Shown piece after piece: positions 1-10,480 of a stretch of 64,000 nt of DNA. Position numbers and translations under genes: made by a program. The notes beneath the pieces are model-generated. The model worked only from the letters and a program-made list of their open reading frames with translations. It made no database searches and was not told the origin of the DNA. The stretch covers positions 3,034,710-3,098,709 of the forward strand of contig JAQFVV010000064.1 in assembly GCA_028023455.1 (NCBI GenBank). Reading direction: 5' to 3'. This DNA is from Epiperipatus broadwayi. Lineage: Eukaryota; Onychophora; Udeonychophora; Euonychophora; Peripatidae. Positions within the stretch are counted from its first letter, which is position 1. Every line of letters starts with the position of its first letter.

Positions 1-95
1 ACTGTATGGCACTACTGTATGAAGAGTTTTGCCTGTTTTAATAACAGTTATGTGCAAGCATAAGAAATAGTGATCATGTGATGTTTAGTGGTTTA
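1..95 (+). repeat. Retrozyme family A, partial copy cut by window edge
   Basis: Right-hand end of the hammerhead-carrying family A repeat. It matches the blocks CACTACTGTATG, GAGTTTTGCCTG, CAAGCATAAGAAAT and TGATCATGTGATG that recur at 4.3, 14.3, 30.8 and 36.7 kb, and ends in GTGGTTTA like the copy at 30511-30876. The ribozyme part, if present, lies outside the window. Confidence 0.85.
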
Positions 96-2361
96 AAAAA
101 ATGTATATTGATATAAATACATATTCTGTATATTATATTGTTATTAATAAACCAAAATTATAAAGTTTACAAAAAAATATCTCAATACATACACACACTG
201 TGATTAGTAGAAATAATGTTTATATTTTCAGAAGAATGTGGTGCATAATGAGTAAAGAAAATTTATTCCGGAAATTCAAAAAATTTGCAAATCCAAAAAA
301 ATCCTGGAATTAGGGGTTTTGAATTAATAGTAATATCCTATACTTTGTTATAAACTGGCATTCTCTTGACAATTTATTCCAGTATTTTATATTTAAAGTA
401 AAATGACACCAGGTTTGACATTCTTTAAATTTTAAAGCTAATTGTTACAATGCAAAGAATTTCACGATGTAATGTATTCAGATATTTATTGATCAGCCAT
501 CTTAATTTTTAAAATAGTTTGCTAATAAGCAAAAGCTTATAATTTAATTCTCACCTAAAAAGGAACCACTTTACTGATAAAGAAGGAATTCATCGATAAT
601 TTATCTATATAAATATAATATTTTAAAAACAAATTTTAATCCTTGAGATGTACATGTAGCATATTTCTCTTGTGCAGTTTTGGTACAGTCGTAGCACATC
701 TGATTACAAGGTTTCAGGATCATTTCTGGCACTCACAACTTCTAATGAACTTCCAAGCAATAAAGTCACTAGCCTTTTTTATCCTGTACAGTTTAGCACA
801 ATAGTAGAGGGTCCAACTTGGGATTGGGAGATACCAAGATTAATTATAACAATTGCAGGTCTGATGTCTAATCTTTTTATGAACTCCTGAGTAATAAAGC
901 CACCACCCTTTTTTACAGCATATATGATACTTATTCTTTTTGGGTTTGTTGTATATATTAATATGTAAGAGTATGTTTAAGTAAATCTTTTTTTAAAAAG
1001 TGACTGTAGGCAAGTTCAGGGAAACGAAAGTCCTTAATTATAATCTTGTGCAAAGAAATATAATCAGCAATTGAGATGACAGTGATCATGTGATGTTTAA
1101 AGGTTCAATTGAAAGGAGGACACATCTTTTACATAACCAAAAATAAAAAACAGTACAAATGAATTAAGCTTCTAGTTATGTGTTTAATATATATATATAT
1201 ATATATTCTAATAAAATTTTATTGATATATATATATATATTCTAATAAAATTTTATTGAATTATTAGGGCTGTTATTACTAGATGTTATCAAATCAGCAT
1301 CAACTTTTGAATATATATTGCTTAACGTACATTCGATTATGAGTAATAACAGCCACAATTTACTCTATATTACTCTACTATACAATCATCTATGTAATAA
1401 TGAGTGATCAATGGGTGCAATATAATATTCCCAATCAAATCCTGACTATTTTTGGCCTTTGCTTTCATCAGGAAGGAGTACTAAATGTATCATATTCATC
1501 CAGCAAACCTTTTTTGTATACCTAAACAAATGACTTGAATGTTTAACAGTCTACTACTTTTATCTAACTGGTCAAAGAAGTTGGCTTGGGATCAGATCAT
1601 TCGTTGTTGTTTACTTTAAATCAATATCTTGTATAATGTAAAGCAAGTAAATATAATTAATGAAGGGAAATGTGCAAACCAGTGCCTAATGATAAATACC
1701 AATAGGCTTAAACTTGTGTAGATACTAGACTATCACCCACTATTAGATCAATGATTACCTATGAAGCCATGTGTCGTTTAGAGCAGTGAAAGGGGGTTGA
1801 ACTCTTAAGTAAAAGACCCTCAGATTGATTCCAGGTCTGGTACTTCCAGTAGTCGAATTTTTATAAACTCCTGTAGATGATTCTTAGGGTAGATGATATA
1901 GGATAAATAATTTCTTATAACAAATATAATATTATTTTTATTTTTAAATAGTAATAAAAGCAATTACTCAAACCATGCTTTCATGTCTTGCTGTGTCTGC
2001 CTTAAATTGTTTTAATATACTTTTTTTTTTTAAAAAAGGAAACTTTAAAAAAATTGTTAATAATTGAACACACAATTGGGGTTCTGTTTTAAAGCAATTA
2101 ATTGAGTGAAAAATTTTAATTATATTTTTAGCAATCTTTTGATGTAGAATAATATAACTGAAATAATCCGCATTCTTTAATCAATGTGTGTGTATGCAAA
2201 ACCAATGATTATTAAAAAATTAATGTGCATCAAGTATTATAATTTACTGTATAAACATTAATCTAGACATCAGAAAAAAGTCTGTTTTCACTGCACAATT
2301 AAATTGTTTTATTGAAATATAAAAGAAAATCAAAAAATACGTGACAACTGCATTCCATAAG
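96..2361. other. A+T-rich DNA without a recognised gene
   Basis: No convincing gene. A 72-codon open frame at 672-890 resembles no family I know and overlaps an imperfect direct repeat (about 742-791 and 879-921, sharing AATAAAG and CCTTTTTTA blocks), so I treat it as chance. Position 1081-1106 carries a short scrap of the family A repeat end (TGATCATGTGATGTTTAA). The tandem (TA)n unit at 1185-1258 is listed separately. Confidence 0.5.
1185..1258. repeat. (TA)n plus duplicated flank
   Basis: A run of TA dinucleotides followed by TCTAATAAAATTTTATTGA (1206-1224); TA run and tail are then repeated (tail again at 1240-1258). It is a recent tandem duplication of a microsatellite with its flank. 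Confidence 0.9.
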
Positions 2362-2529
2362 TATATTAAGTAATATTTACTAAGGCTGTACCTTAGGAAT
2401 AAGCGTCTGAAAAATTCGAAGGTAGGGACCAAACACAAGCTTGTGTTTAAGACCTGTAGAGGTCCCTACCTTCGAATTTTTCAGACGCTTATTCCTAAGG
2501 TACAGCCTTAGTAAATATTACTTAATATA
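2362..2529. repeat. Perfect foldback element (69-bp arms)
   Basis: Left arm 2362-2430 and right arm 2461-2529 are exact reverse complements as far as I can read. The 30-nt loop itself contains the palindrome AAACACAAGCTTGTGTTT. No ribozyme core, open frame or target duplication was found. The perfect match suggests recent formation or gene conversion between arms. Confidence 0.92.
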
Positions 2530-3320
2530 ATAATGTGCGTTTAATGAAATTTATAATTACAACTTTAAAGTATATTAAGTACTCTGCCTAAAAACGTGGA
2601 TTAACCAAGCAACAAATAATTGCCAGTAGATGATAACAAGTGTTCATTTTCAGAGATAATTTTCCAGTCCTTACAATCCTCTTGATATCATTTATTTTAA
2701 AGTTTGAGAGAAGTAGCGCTTATTAAGGTTCATTATGTAACACTAAAAGTTTAAAATTAATAAGCCCTTACTCCAATTTAACGGAAGTTGCTATGAAAAT
2801 GGCTGAAGGAAGCAGTTTGTTAGTAGATGAAATGAGATGCTTTGACTTCCCTTTGAGGTCTTAAAAAAATACGAAGGCCTAATTCCTAATGTCTACACCA
2901 TAGACTCTAGCAATGCAGATATTAGTAATATTAACTATTCATATAGTAAACAAATGATACATGGGTTGCTCAATAATAGTCATTAACCAGCATACTTAGT
3001 TTTTACCTCTTAGTTTAAGATCAAGAAACACATTTCAGTTATCAGATAGCTTTTTAACTTAAGTATCATTTGAGTTATCTTGAAGGCAGAATGAAAATGT
3101 GTTTGTGAATAACTTTTTTTCACATATTTACAATTGTTAGAGACAAAACTAAATTATAGCTTTTATTTCCATGGTAGAGTCAAGAAATAAGGCAGCAGTT
3201 GGTGGCTAAAAATGGAGGATGTTAAACATCTTGTAATTATGGATTTCAGCTGTCATTTGATGATCATTTTTTATTAAGGTATTTATAACAACAGATCATT
3301 CTTATGTGAAAAAAAATTAC
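2530..3320. other. A+T-rich DNA, nothing recognised
   Basis: No open frame, RNA gene or repeat that I can name. The RTE homology begins at about 3321. Confidence 0.4.
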
Positions 3321-3607
3321 AGGAATTAAATAAAGTGTCTAATATTAAATGAAACATTATTGGACTTTGTAAATATAGAAAAAATAATAATTTAAAAAAT
3401 GGACTTTACTATAAAAACACATGTAATGAAAGCATGAGTGGAGTGAAATTTATTATAAATAAAAAGTGGAAGAACAACATTGTGGAAATTGATGGTATAT
3501 CAGACAGTATGGTAATATTAGTAATTATTCAAATTAATAAAAGTTACCAAATGCAGATAATTCACATTTATGCACCAACAAGTTGTCACTGAGTGAAGAA
3601 ATATAAC
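3321..3607 (+). pseudogene. RTE endonuclease, N-terminal part (decayed)
   Basis: Translating across stops gives NIIGLCKYRK, then SGVKFIINKKWKNNIVEIDG and QIIHIYAPTS. These match the start, the 'GVGFLINKKWK' block and the conserved 'YAPTS' block of RTE-type apurinic-like endonucleases, which nick target DNA to prime reverse transcription. An in-frame stop lies at about 3350. The match breaks off at the 13-bp duplication that flanks the retrozyme inserted at 3621. Confidence 0.75.
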
Positions 3608-3620
3608 ATTTATATACATA

Positions 3621-4302
3621 TGATCACTATTTCTTATGCTTGCTCATAACTGTTATTGAAAATAGCAAACTCTCCACACAGTAGTGACACTTAGTGCAAG
3701 CCAGAGTAATCAATGGATGCCAGAAGGCTTGTGCATAAAATCCCTATCTATGGCCTACTCATCCAATATCCCCAGACTAGTTTCTGGATTGTGGTCTTTT
3801 TCTGTGAAGAGCCTTGGATCTGAGAGCACTGCACCTAGATCTTAGGATCTAATGCAACCCTCCAGCAGCCATCTTTTATCTCTACTTAACTACAAAACTA
3901 TGAGAACTAAATTGAAAACACTATAATATTTTTAATCCAAGATCATCTTATATAGTCATATAGGTCTGAATTCAGTTCAGTACCTATACATTTTGGTGTC
4001 TTTGGTTCTTTAATAACCATAACCACCACTATGCTATTAGGCAGGATTGGTTTTAAGCCAATAAACATCATGTGATCATTATTTCTTATGTTTGCTCTTA
4101 ACTGTTATTAAAACAGGCAAAACTCTCTATACATATTGCCACTCAGTGCAAGCCAAAGTAATCAATGGATGCCAGAAGGCTTGTGCATAAAATCCCCATC
4201 TAGTGCCTACTCATCCAATATCCCCAGACTAGTTTCTGGCTTGTGGCCTTCGTCTGGCTTGCACTAAGTGGCACTACTGTATGAAGAGTTTTGTCTGTTT
4301 TA
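3621..4302 (-). mobile_element. Retrozyme family A, tandem dimer with inverted end, 13-bp TSD
   Basis: Inserted in the RTE endonuclease; ATTTATATACATA flanks it on both sides (3608-3620 and 4303-4315). It holds one full unit (about 3621-4073) and the start of a second unit in the same - strand orientation (from about 4074; period about 454 bp). It then switches at about 4250 to a short + strand copy of the family end (GGCTTGCACTAAGTGGCACT). The first hammerhead (3761-3819) keeps GAAAC-UA-GUC and stem I, but its CUGAUGA is degraded (reads CAGAAAA). The second (4213-4257) lacks the 5' strand of stem I because of the inversion. Confidence 0.87.
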
Positions 4303-4315
4303 ATTTATATACATA

Positions 4316-4640
4316 GTGACTAATATTTTAATGTTGAATAAATATGTCATGAAATTCACTGTCTATTTTAAATAATAATTGAACTGCACTCTAGCTGAGG
4401 ACAATTTAATTATTATTTAAAATAGACGGTAAATTTCACATATTACATTCATATATGCATGAGTGTATAGAAAATGTTTTTGATCATACCAAACAACATT
4501 TTAAAATGTTATAGTAGATTTTATTAAAAAAAATTGAAAAATAATTGAAAGATGAAAGTGTTTTGGATAAATTTTCTTATGGTGTTAGAACTGAGAGAGG
4601 ACACTAATTTATAGAATTTGCAGGAAAAAAATCGGAAATT
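4316..4640 (+). pseudogene. RTE endonuclease, C-terminal part (decayed)
   Basis: After the retrozyme the frame resumes as VTNILMLNKYVMKF, which in intact relatives leads into GDFNAKVG. It is interrupted by a small foldback (4350-4440) and resumes near 4575-4635 with SYGVRTERGH and FIEFAG, matching the 'G.G.RNERG..LIEFA' block of RTE endonucleases. Catalytic residues beyond this are not readable. Confidence 0.65.
4350..4440. repeat. Small foldback inserted in RTE
   Basis: Arms about 4350-4380 and 4409-4439 are inverted copies (core GTCTATTTTAAATAATAATT) with one or two differences around a loop of about 28 nt. No ribozyme core was seen. It interrupts the endonuclease reading frame. Confidence 0.8.
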
Positions 4641-5302
4641 ATGATTTATTTATTTTTTGTTTAAGAAAAATTCTAAACAGAAATAAAGAAAAGTACGGCA
4701 GATTAGAATTATATTTTTATTAATAGAAAATATGTATTTCAAGATTGTAATGTTTTTAATCGATTCAAAACATAAAGTAATCAATTATTTGTGCAAGGTG
4801 CATATTAATGCAAAACTAAAGAGACAACAGTTGATATTCCTAATTTTCAGAAACACTCCAATGAATTTAAATTAGAAGCAGCATAATCATTTTCAAATAT
4901 TGACAGATTTTTAATATGTTTCAAATTTAATTGAGATTATAAGAAGAAAATTAATATTCTGTTAAAAATTTGAACAAAAATACAAAAATAAGGCAGATTA
5001 GCAACAACATTTCAACCAAAACAAATCAGTATATAAAGGAAAAAGGAATCACATAATCCATGAAGAAGAATTTCATATCTGAAACTGTAAAGTAGAAGAA
5101 GAAACTTAATAATGACAAAATAAAACATAATTGTGAATTAGAAAGAAAAGCTATAAAAAATAATAAAAGTTTCAAAGGCATAAATAACATCTTGATATGG
5201 CAATAGAGATTATTTCCACCTTAAGAAAAAAATAAGAAACTAAAATTTTGTGTGACCAGTTCTCCCAAAAATTTTACACTAATAAAGATTAATCCTTTAC
5301 AC

Positions 5303-5540
5303 AATCAACATTGCTTTTGTTGAATATTATGAAATTCTCAATCCAAGGCACAAGATTGAGTCTTTGAAAAGATAAAGTGAATAATATAAAATATATTCAC
5401 ACCCTTATTCCAAGATAGATTGGCCTATATAAATGAATTTAGGTAGAAAGATAAGTTGACCACTCTTATCTTGTCAAAGACTCTATCTTGTGCCTTGGAT
5501 TGAGAGTTTCCTAACATTCAACAAAAACAATGTTCATTGA
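5303..5540. repeat. Foldback element, arms about 70-80 bp
   Basis: Left arm about 5303-5380 and right arm about 5460-5540 are inverted copies sharing CTCAATCCAAGGCACAAGAT and TTTTGTTGAAT, separated by a loop of about 80 nt. It lies between the endonuclease and RT parts of the RTE copy. I found no clear target duplication and no hammerhead core. Confidence 0.82.
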
Positions 5541-5879
5541 ATATAATACTACAGTGCATGTGTAACCTTCTGATTACAATTACACTTTGAAATTGTGCTA
5601 CTAAACCTCTTAGTTTATTAATAAAAATCAATATCTTCTGAATTGATAAGTATTTTTAAGTGAAGATGTGAGGCAAATGAAAAAACTTCAGGAAAAAATG
5701 AAATTATTATTGGTATTTTAAGAGAATCAAGTGAAAAAATAAAAAAAATTGTTGGAAAAACTATTTTAAATGATAAAGATATATCAAATGATTAAAAAAA
5801 TATGGTAATAAATTGATAATTTAAAAATGTGATAAAGAAGATATTAGAAATCACAAATCTATTTCTATCAGTTAATCTA

Positions 5880-6113
5880 CAGTAAACATTGGATTCAAAC
5901 CTATCAAAAGAAGAAGACAATTTAGAAGAGTGGATTACATAAAGAGAGAAAAGTTATAGAAATATCAAAGAATATGATTTGGTATAAAATGTATTTGATT
6001 CTATAAGCATTTTTACAGTGATTAAAACTTTGGACCATCAAGATGTAGATCTGGGATATTCTCATATTCTAAATATTAATCAAAATGTAACAGCATTTAT
6101 TAAATTACATAAT
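5880..6113 (+). pseudogene. RTE reverse transcriptase, N-terminal fingers/palm (decayed)
   Basis: Translation with stops gives EYDLV, FDSISIFTVIKTLDHQDVD and NQNVTAFIKLHN. In intact relatives these correspond to 'EYNLPL..FVDYEKAFDSI..LAVLKALDHQGVD' and 'IYQNATAFIKLH'. The catalytic aspartate region before AFDS has been altered. The match ends exactly at the duplicated TTAAATTACATAAT beside the foldback inserted at 6114. Confidence 0.75.
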
Positions 6114-6588
6114 TTATAAATTGTGCTTTACGCAAACAAGTGAAGCTCAATATTAAGACAATTATAAGGCTGAGTGCTTTCAGAAATCTTTATTTGCCAT
6201 ATTCATAACCTATCTTCGGGGTGTTGACTTGAGTTGTGAAAGACTGAGCAAAGGTTCTGCGTACAGAATGCAATGATACTAAACACAAAATAAAAGAATT
6301 GTGCTTCATTGCAAATAATGGCAATGCAATAAACTGGAAGGAATCATGTTTTTCCATCTCTAGAAAGTGGACTATATGATGATATTGAATAAATTTGCAT
6401 AAATTACTATTCTGTCTTTAAAAATCACAACTCAAGCCAACACCACTAAGATAAGCTATGAATATGGGAACTAAAGGTTCCTGAAAGCAGTCAGCCTTAT
6501 AATTCTCTTAATATTGAGCTTTACTTGTTTGGGTAAAGTGCAATTTGTAACTTACTACTCGAAGGTGAAGTAGAAACAAGGATTTTAT
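6114..6588. mobile_element. Foldback element with 14-bp TSD
   Basis: TTAAATTACATAAT occurs at both edges (6100-6113 and 6589-6602), and the RTE RT frame reads through the join (FIKLHN, then LHNESKKSNIHNG). This pins the 475-bp insert precisely. Arms at about 6114-6240 and 6428-6550 are inverted copies (blocks AATATTAAGA, TTGAGTTGTGA). About 38 bp at the right end lies outside the inverted repeat, so the ends are asymmetric. A 14-bp duplication is long for a DNA transposon and typical of target-primed retrotransposition. No hammerhead core was recognised. Confidence 0.88.
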
Positions 6589-6870
6589 TTAAATTACATA
6601 ATGAATCTAAAAAGAGTAACATTCATAATGGCATATAACATATTGATTTTTATTTTCAAAACTTTTTACAGCAATTTTCCAAGAAATATTTTATGGATTA
6701 AAATAAAAAGTTAAGCGAGTAAAAGTAAATAGACATTTATGTCACCTAGATTATAGTTATTTTTGTAAATAATGCTTCAGAATTTCAGGAAGTGTTGAAG
6801 TATTATCAGATGAAAGAAAACAAATAGAATTAAAAATAAATATTAAATGACTGGTGGTTTTTCAGAAGAA
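6589..6870 (+). pseudogene. RTE reverse transcriptase, palm (decayed)
   Basis: Resumes after the foldback as LHNESKKSNIHNG, then SKLFTAIFQEIFYGL (family 'PKLFTAALEEIF'), then VIFVNNASEFQEVL and SDERKQIELKININ (family 'FADDIVLFA.NA.ELQEML..L...S...GLKMNI'). The FADD box itself is destroyed. The match ends just before the tail of the opposite-strand LINE at 6896. Confidence 0.72.
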
Positions 6871-6895
6871 ATAATAAAGATTAATAATAAGAGTA

Positions 6896-9600
6896 TGTGA
6901 TGTGATGTGATGCGATGCACTGTGACTTCTCCTTATACGAAATCAGGAATCTCTCAGCAACAATGCCCAGAGAAACCTGTTAGCCATTATACCTTCCCTT
7001 TCCATTCCCTACCCTAAGTTTTTTCATATCCTGCTCCATCCCATTTCCACAACGTAATCTTTGTCAACTCGATGACCTTTATATCTAACTCCCTCTTATC
7101 TTTGCCCAAACCCAGCATAAAAATCAATAATCCACTTTCTGTATAATCACTTTTTCTATATTCTTCCACAACTTTATTATTTGTATCCTTTCTGCTTTCA
7201 AGCATTTACATTCAATTAACATATGCCTAATATTTTCTATGCCTTTCTTACACAACTTGCAGACTAAATCATCCAAGTTTTTCCATTTACGTGTATAATC
7301 CCCTGTTACTAAAGATCTCAATCAAGCCTTAAACAGTAAACTCCTTTCCTTGCTACTATCATAAATTAACTCACACCTAATATTCCATTTACTTCTATAT
7401 ATATTTAAACTCTTTTTACTCTCCATACTAGTTCTTGAACTCCCTATTCTTTATTAATGCATCTATTCTACTATCCCATTCCTTACCACTATAACACTCA
7501 ACAATTCTCCTAACACAATTGTACCACCTTTTGTACAAGTATATTGACATAAATTCTTTATCCAAATCTTGTGCATATCACATTACCTTCCTCACCCATT
7601 TTGTTACCTGCACTTTATTCATAACCAATTAAATACAATTTTGGCTATTCTTTTATTATTCATAAACTGCAATCTACTGAACATTTTCATTTCGCTTTTT
7701 GCATCCCTCATATAAAAACTTGACTATCCCATTTCTCCTTTAATTGCCTTCTTTACCATCCACACATCTGCATCTAATGCATGTCTTTCTACTTCTCTTT
7801 GTACTTTTTCCAAGTAATCTAATACCCCTTTACTAACACATAATGTATCGTTACCATATGTTAACCCTGCTACTGCCACTCCCTTCCATACAATTCTAGC
7901 TACATCATATTTATTATATGAAAACACTTAATTTCTTTATCAATTCCTTTCTTTTCTTTGCTTCATTTATCAATTCATTCTCCCATTCATCCAAGCAATT
8001 TCTCTGATTACTTAAGACGATTCCCAAGTAGTTATATCTATTCACCACACTTAACTTTACATCCCCCAATAAAAATTCTTTTATCTTTTCTTTCCCCAGT
8101 ATTAATGGATCATTACTTTTGATTTTTCTTCACTAAACTTAATCCCCATCTCTTTATCCACTCTTGTGCATGTCCTCAGCATAACTTCCATATCTTCCTT
8201 TCTGCACACAAAAAAGCATCATCTGCAAATAAAAGACCAGATAATGTATATATTTCCTTACCACCTATTAATGGTATCTCTATTCCTCTTCCTAATCTTT
8301 CTATTGCTCTCTCTATTTCTCTCAAATACAACAAAAACAAAATAGGTGACATAGGACATCCTTGCCTTAATCCCCCCCACATTTTTAACTTTAACTGATT
8401 CTATATTCCCTAATTGATATGAGTAGTAATTATTTTCATATAATTTCTTAATATTTACTAAAGCTCCATCCATTCCCAAATTTACTAAACTTACCCATAA
8501 TCTATTTCTATTTATTCTATCATGTGCCTTCTCTATATCTATAAAAACCATATATAACTGTCTACTTGTATACCCACTCATATCCATAAGTTGGGTAATT
8601 ACAAATAAACTTTTCGATTAGCCTATCTGATTAAAAACCTTGCACTTCTCCCAATATATTATTTTCTTCCATCCATCTTGCAACTCTTCCAGCCACCATA
8701 TATGAGAAAATTTTATATAAAACTGATGTTACTGCTATCGGTCTATAACTGTTTAACTTTTTATGATCCTTACCCTTTCATTTAAATAGTAGCCCTATTC
8801 TTGTATTACTCCAACTACCCAGAAAAACTATCTTCTCTGCCATCTTATTAAAACATGATAATTATTTTACTTTTGCCCTAAATTCATTATCATCTTTGCT
8901 GCCCATCCATCAAACCTTTTGCCTTTCCACTTTTCAATTTATGAATATTGCCTCATTCAGTTCATTTTCTGTAAACATGCTTTCATGTTTGCCATCATCC
9001 TGTCCTTCACATCTAACATCTTTTCTATACCCATTAAGTACTTAGTTAATATTATCTCTAATTCTTCTCTAGAGCTACTCTCTACTCCCTCATCATCTAG
9101 TAATACTATCTCTCTCCCCCCCTATATTACTTTTAATGTATTTTCAAAAAATTTTACCCTCGATCTCTTCCACTATTATTAATATCCTCCAACAATTTAC
9201 TATTCAATTTCATTCTCTCTATATAAATTATCTATTTTAGCCAACTTCTTTGTTTTCTAATTTCTTTTCCCATTCAACATTAACATCATTTTCTTTGTTC
9301 TTAATAGCACACTTATATTCTCCATGCTTTTTCCGTCTCTTTTACACTTTTACTATCATTTTTTGTTACTTTTATTCTTCTTCATTCTCACCTAAAACCC
9401 TATTTGCCACTTTCTCTATTGCACCACACCAGTCCTTATATTCATACCCAACCAACTCTTCCATGGTTTCTTCAACTTTTATTTTATACTCTTCTAACTT
9501 ACTCTTATCATTCACCCTCCATCCACATCTTTCACAATCGTTTCTACTTTTATTTCTATTTTCTATCACATTACTAATCATTTCTATTATAAAGAAATTA
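6896..9600 (-). mobile_element. 5'-truncated LINE with repetitive CATCA tail
   Basis: A non-LTR retrotransposon on the - strand that interrupts the + strand RTE copy. The 3' end (lowest coordinates) has about 85 bp of non-coding DNA and then a short CATCA-type tail (seen as TGATGTGATGTGATG at 6900-6916 on the + strand), a usual terminus for some LINE clades. The 5' end is missing: homology begins in the linker between endonuclease and RT, as expected from incomplete reverse transcription. I could not assign the clade. Confidence 0.78.
7014..9590 (-). pseudogene. LINE reverse transcriptase and C-terminal zinc-knuckle region, broken
   Basis: Pieces in order on the - strand: a linker rich in Lys and Glu (about 9372-9590); NYRPIAVTSVLYK-like block near 8720-8760; FIDIEKAHDRINR (8510-8550; family F.D..KAFD, first palm aspartate); GLRQGCPMSPILF (about 8330-8370); LLFADDAFLC (about 8200-8230, catalytic FADD retained); a thumb-like stretch (7724-7927); and a Cys/His motif C-X2-C-X8-H-X4-C at 7208-7261. 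Many frameshifts and stops make it non-functional. The same Cys/His spacing is found in the large LINE at 19033-19086. Confidence 0.8.
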
Positions 9601-9755
9601 TCAAACCCTTCATACAATAGTGCCATCAAGTGTAAGTTTTTGTAATTAATGAATGCAGGATAGTTTGTGGCATTACTATATGGAGAGTTTGCTACTTTTA
9701 CTAACAGCACATGTAAGCATAGGAAATGGTGAACATGTGATATTTTGAAAGATTG
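9597..9755. repeat. Diverged retrozyme family A foldback scrap
   Basis: Contains an inverted pair of the family A end: CCTTCATACAATAGTGCCATC on the left and GGCATTACTATATGGAGAG on the right, then CATAGGAAATGGTGA and CATGTGATATTTTGAAAG. The hammerhead region is absent. It lies at the truncated 5' edge of the - strand LINE, and the target duplication is unclear. Confidence 0.7.
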
Positions 9756-9794
9756 ATAATCATGAATTACAACGATTTTATTCAGATTAATAAT

Positions 9795-9923
9795 TACGAT
9801 AGAATGACAGCCTGTTAAGCTAATTGCGCAGACGCTGTGAGAATGTTATAGCTTAACAGGCTGTCATTCTATCGTAATTATAATCGCACGCAAGACGTTA
9901 TAAAATAAATGCTTATTTATGTA
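9795..9923. mobile_element. Small foldback with 13-bp TSD
   Basis: TCAGATTAATAAT occurs at both edges (9782-9794 and 9924-9936). Inside are two 31-bp arms (9792-9822 and 9849-9879) that match perfectly, followed by about 44 bp outside the hairpin. No open frame and no hammerhead core. The asymmetric layout and long duplication resemble the elements at 6114-6588 and 39116-39385. Confidence 0.88.
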
Positions 9924-9936
9924 TCAGATTAATAAT

Positions 9937-10475
9937 GTAGATGGAAGCAATAAATAAAATTTAAGTATAGAATTAAAATATGGATGGAGTGTTTTTGATA
10001 GAAATAACAATATTTAGAAAAAAAATATGCCTATGTGCTTGAAAAGGCCAGTTTTTAAGAGATGTTTTACCCATTTTTATTTGTGGTTCTGTGACTTGAT
10101 ACTTAACAGAAGAGCAATAGGGCAACTGCAGAAGATTGAAAGAGTACAAAGAAATATATGTTAGGAATTCTAAAGTGCAGTTCATTGGTGAGAGAACAAA
10201 CACATCATTCAAAAAATTGATAATCTGAAGTAAAGTTAGACTGGACTTATTTCTACAAGACGTGATCCTAGATAAACAGTTGAAGCAAGCTTCCAAGATA
10301 TTTTTTAAAAGACCTAGAAAAAAACCACATGGGGTATGGTTGGATGAAATAAGAAAGTTTGTTGTTCTCATGTGAAAAAAAGAAACTATGAATCAAAAAT
10401 GCTGGATTGAAATTGTAGAGATTTTATTCCTGCAGTGATGAATAATTGTTGAAATCGATGATAATGATGGCTGAC
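9937..10475 (+). pseudogene. RTE region after RT, C-terminal end
   Basis: Reads IKYGWSVFDRNNNIFRKKMP, then CLKRPVFKRC, QKIERVQRNM and HMGYGWMK with frameshifts. These correspond to the 'RIK.GW..F.....' and 'LP.LTYGSETW...QR.MER.MLGI' blocks and the C-terminal 'RP..RW.DEI' block of RTE-type elements. It ends at CTGCAGTGATGAATAATTG and a GAT-rich stretch, the same 3' end as the truncated fragments at 15.8 and 63.0 kb. Confidence 0.72.
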
Positions 10476-10480
10476 AGTTT

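Larger units (their letters stand above)
3321..10480 (+). mobile_element. RTE-type LINE, old copy shattered by nested insertions
   Basis: Decayed matches to one RTE-type element appear in order on the + strand: endonuclease (3321-3607 and 4316 to about 4640), reverse transcriptase (about 5880-6113 and 6589 to about 6870) and the region after RT (about 9937-10475). The gaps hold later insertions: retrozyme 3621-4302, foldbacks 4350-4440, 5303-5540 and 6114-6588, a - strand LINE 6896-9600, a retrozyme scrap at about 9597-9755 and foldback 9795-9923. Coding matches resume after several insertions, which supports one original copy. It ends near a GAT-rich tail at 10450-10475, as RTE 3' ends often do. 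The linker between about 4700 and 5880 is too decayed to read. Confidence 0.72.

Noticed and set aside
1432-1485. Hammerhead-like string on the minus strand (CCTGATGAAAGC...AAAAATAGTCAGGA)
   Set aside because: GAAAC is lost and stem I cannot pair next to the core; a simple TCCTGA/TCAGGA palindrome explains the pattern.
1775-1875. Possible tRNA-derived SINE (GATTGATTCC B-box-like)
   Set aside because: No matching A box or acceptor pairing, and no second copy in the window.
9250-9645. 131-codon plus-strand frame
   Set aside because: Antisense shadow of the minus-strand LINE; its Ser/Phe-rich composition reflects the complement of Lys/Glu codons.
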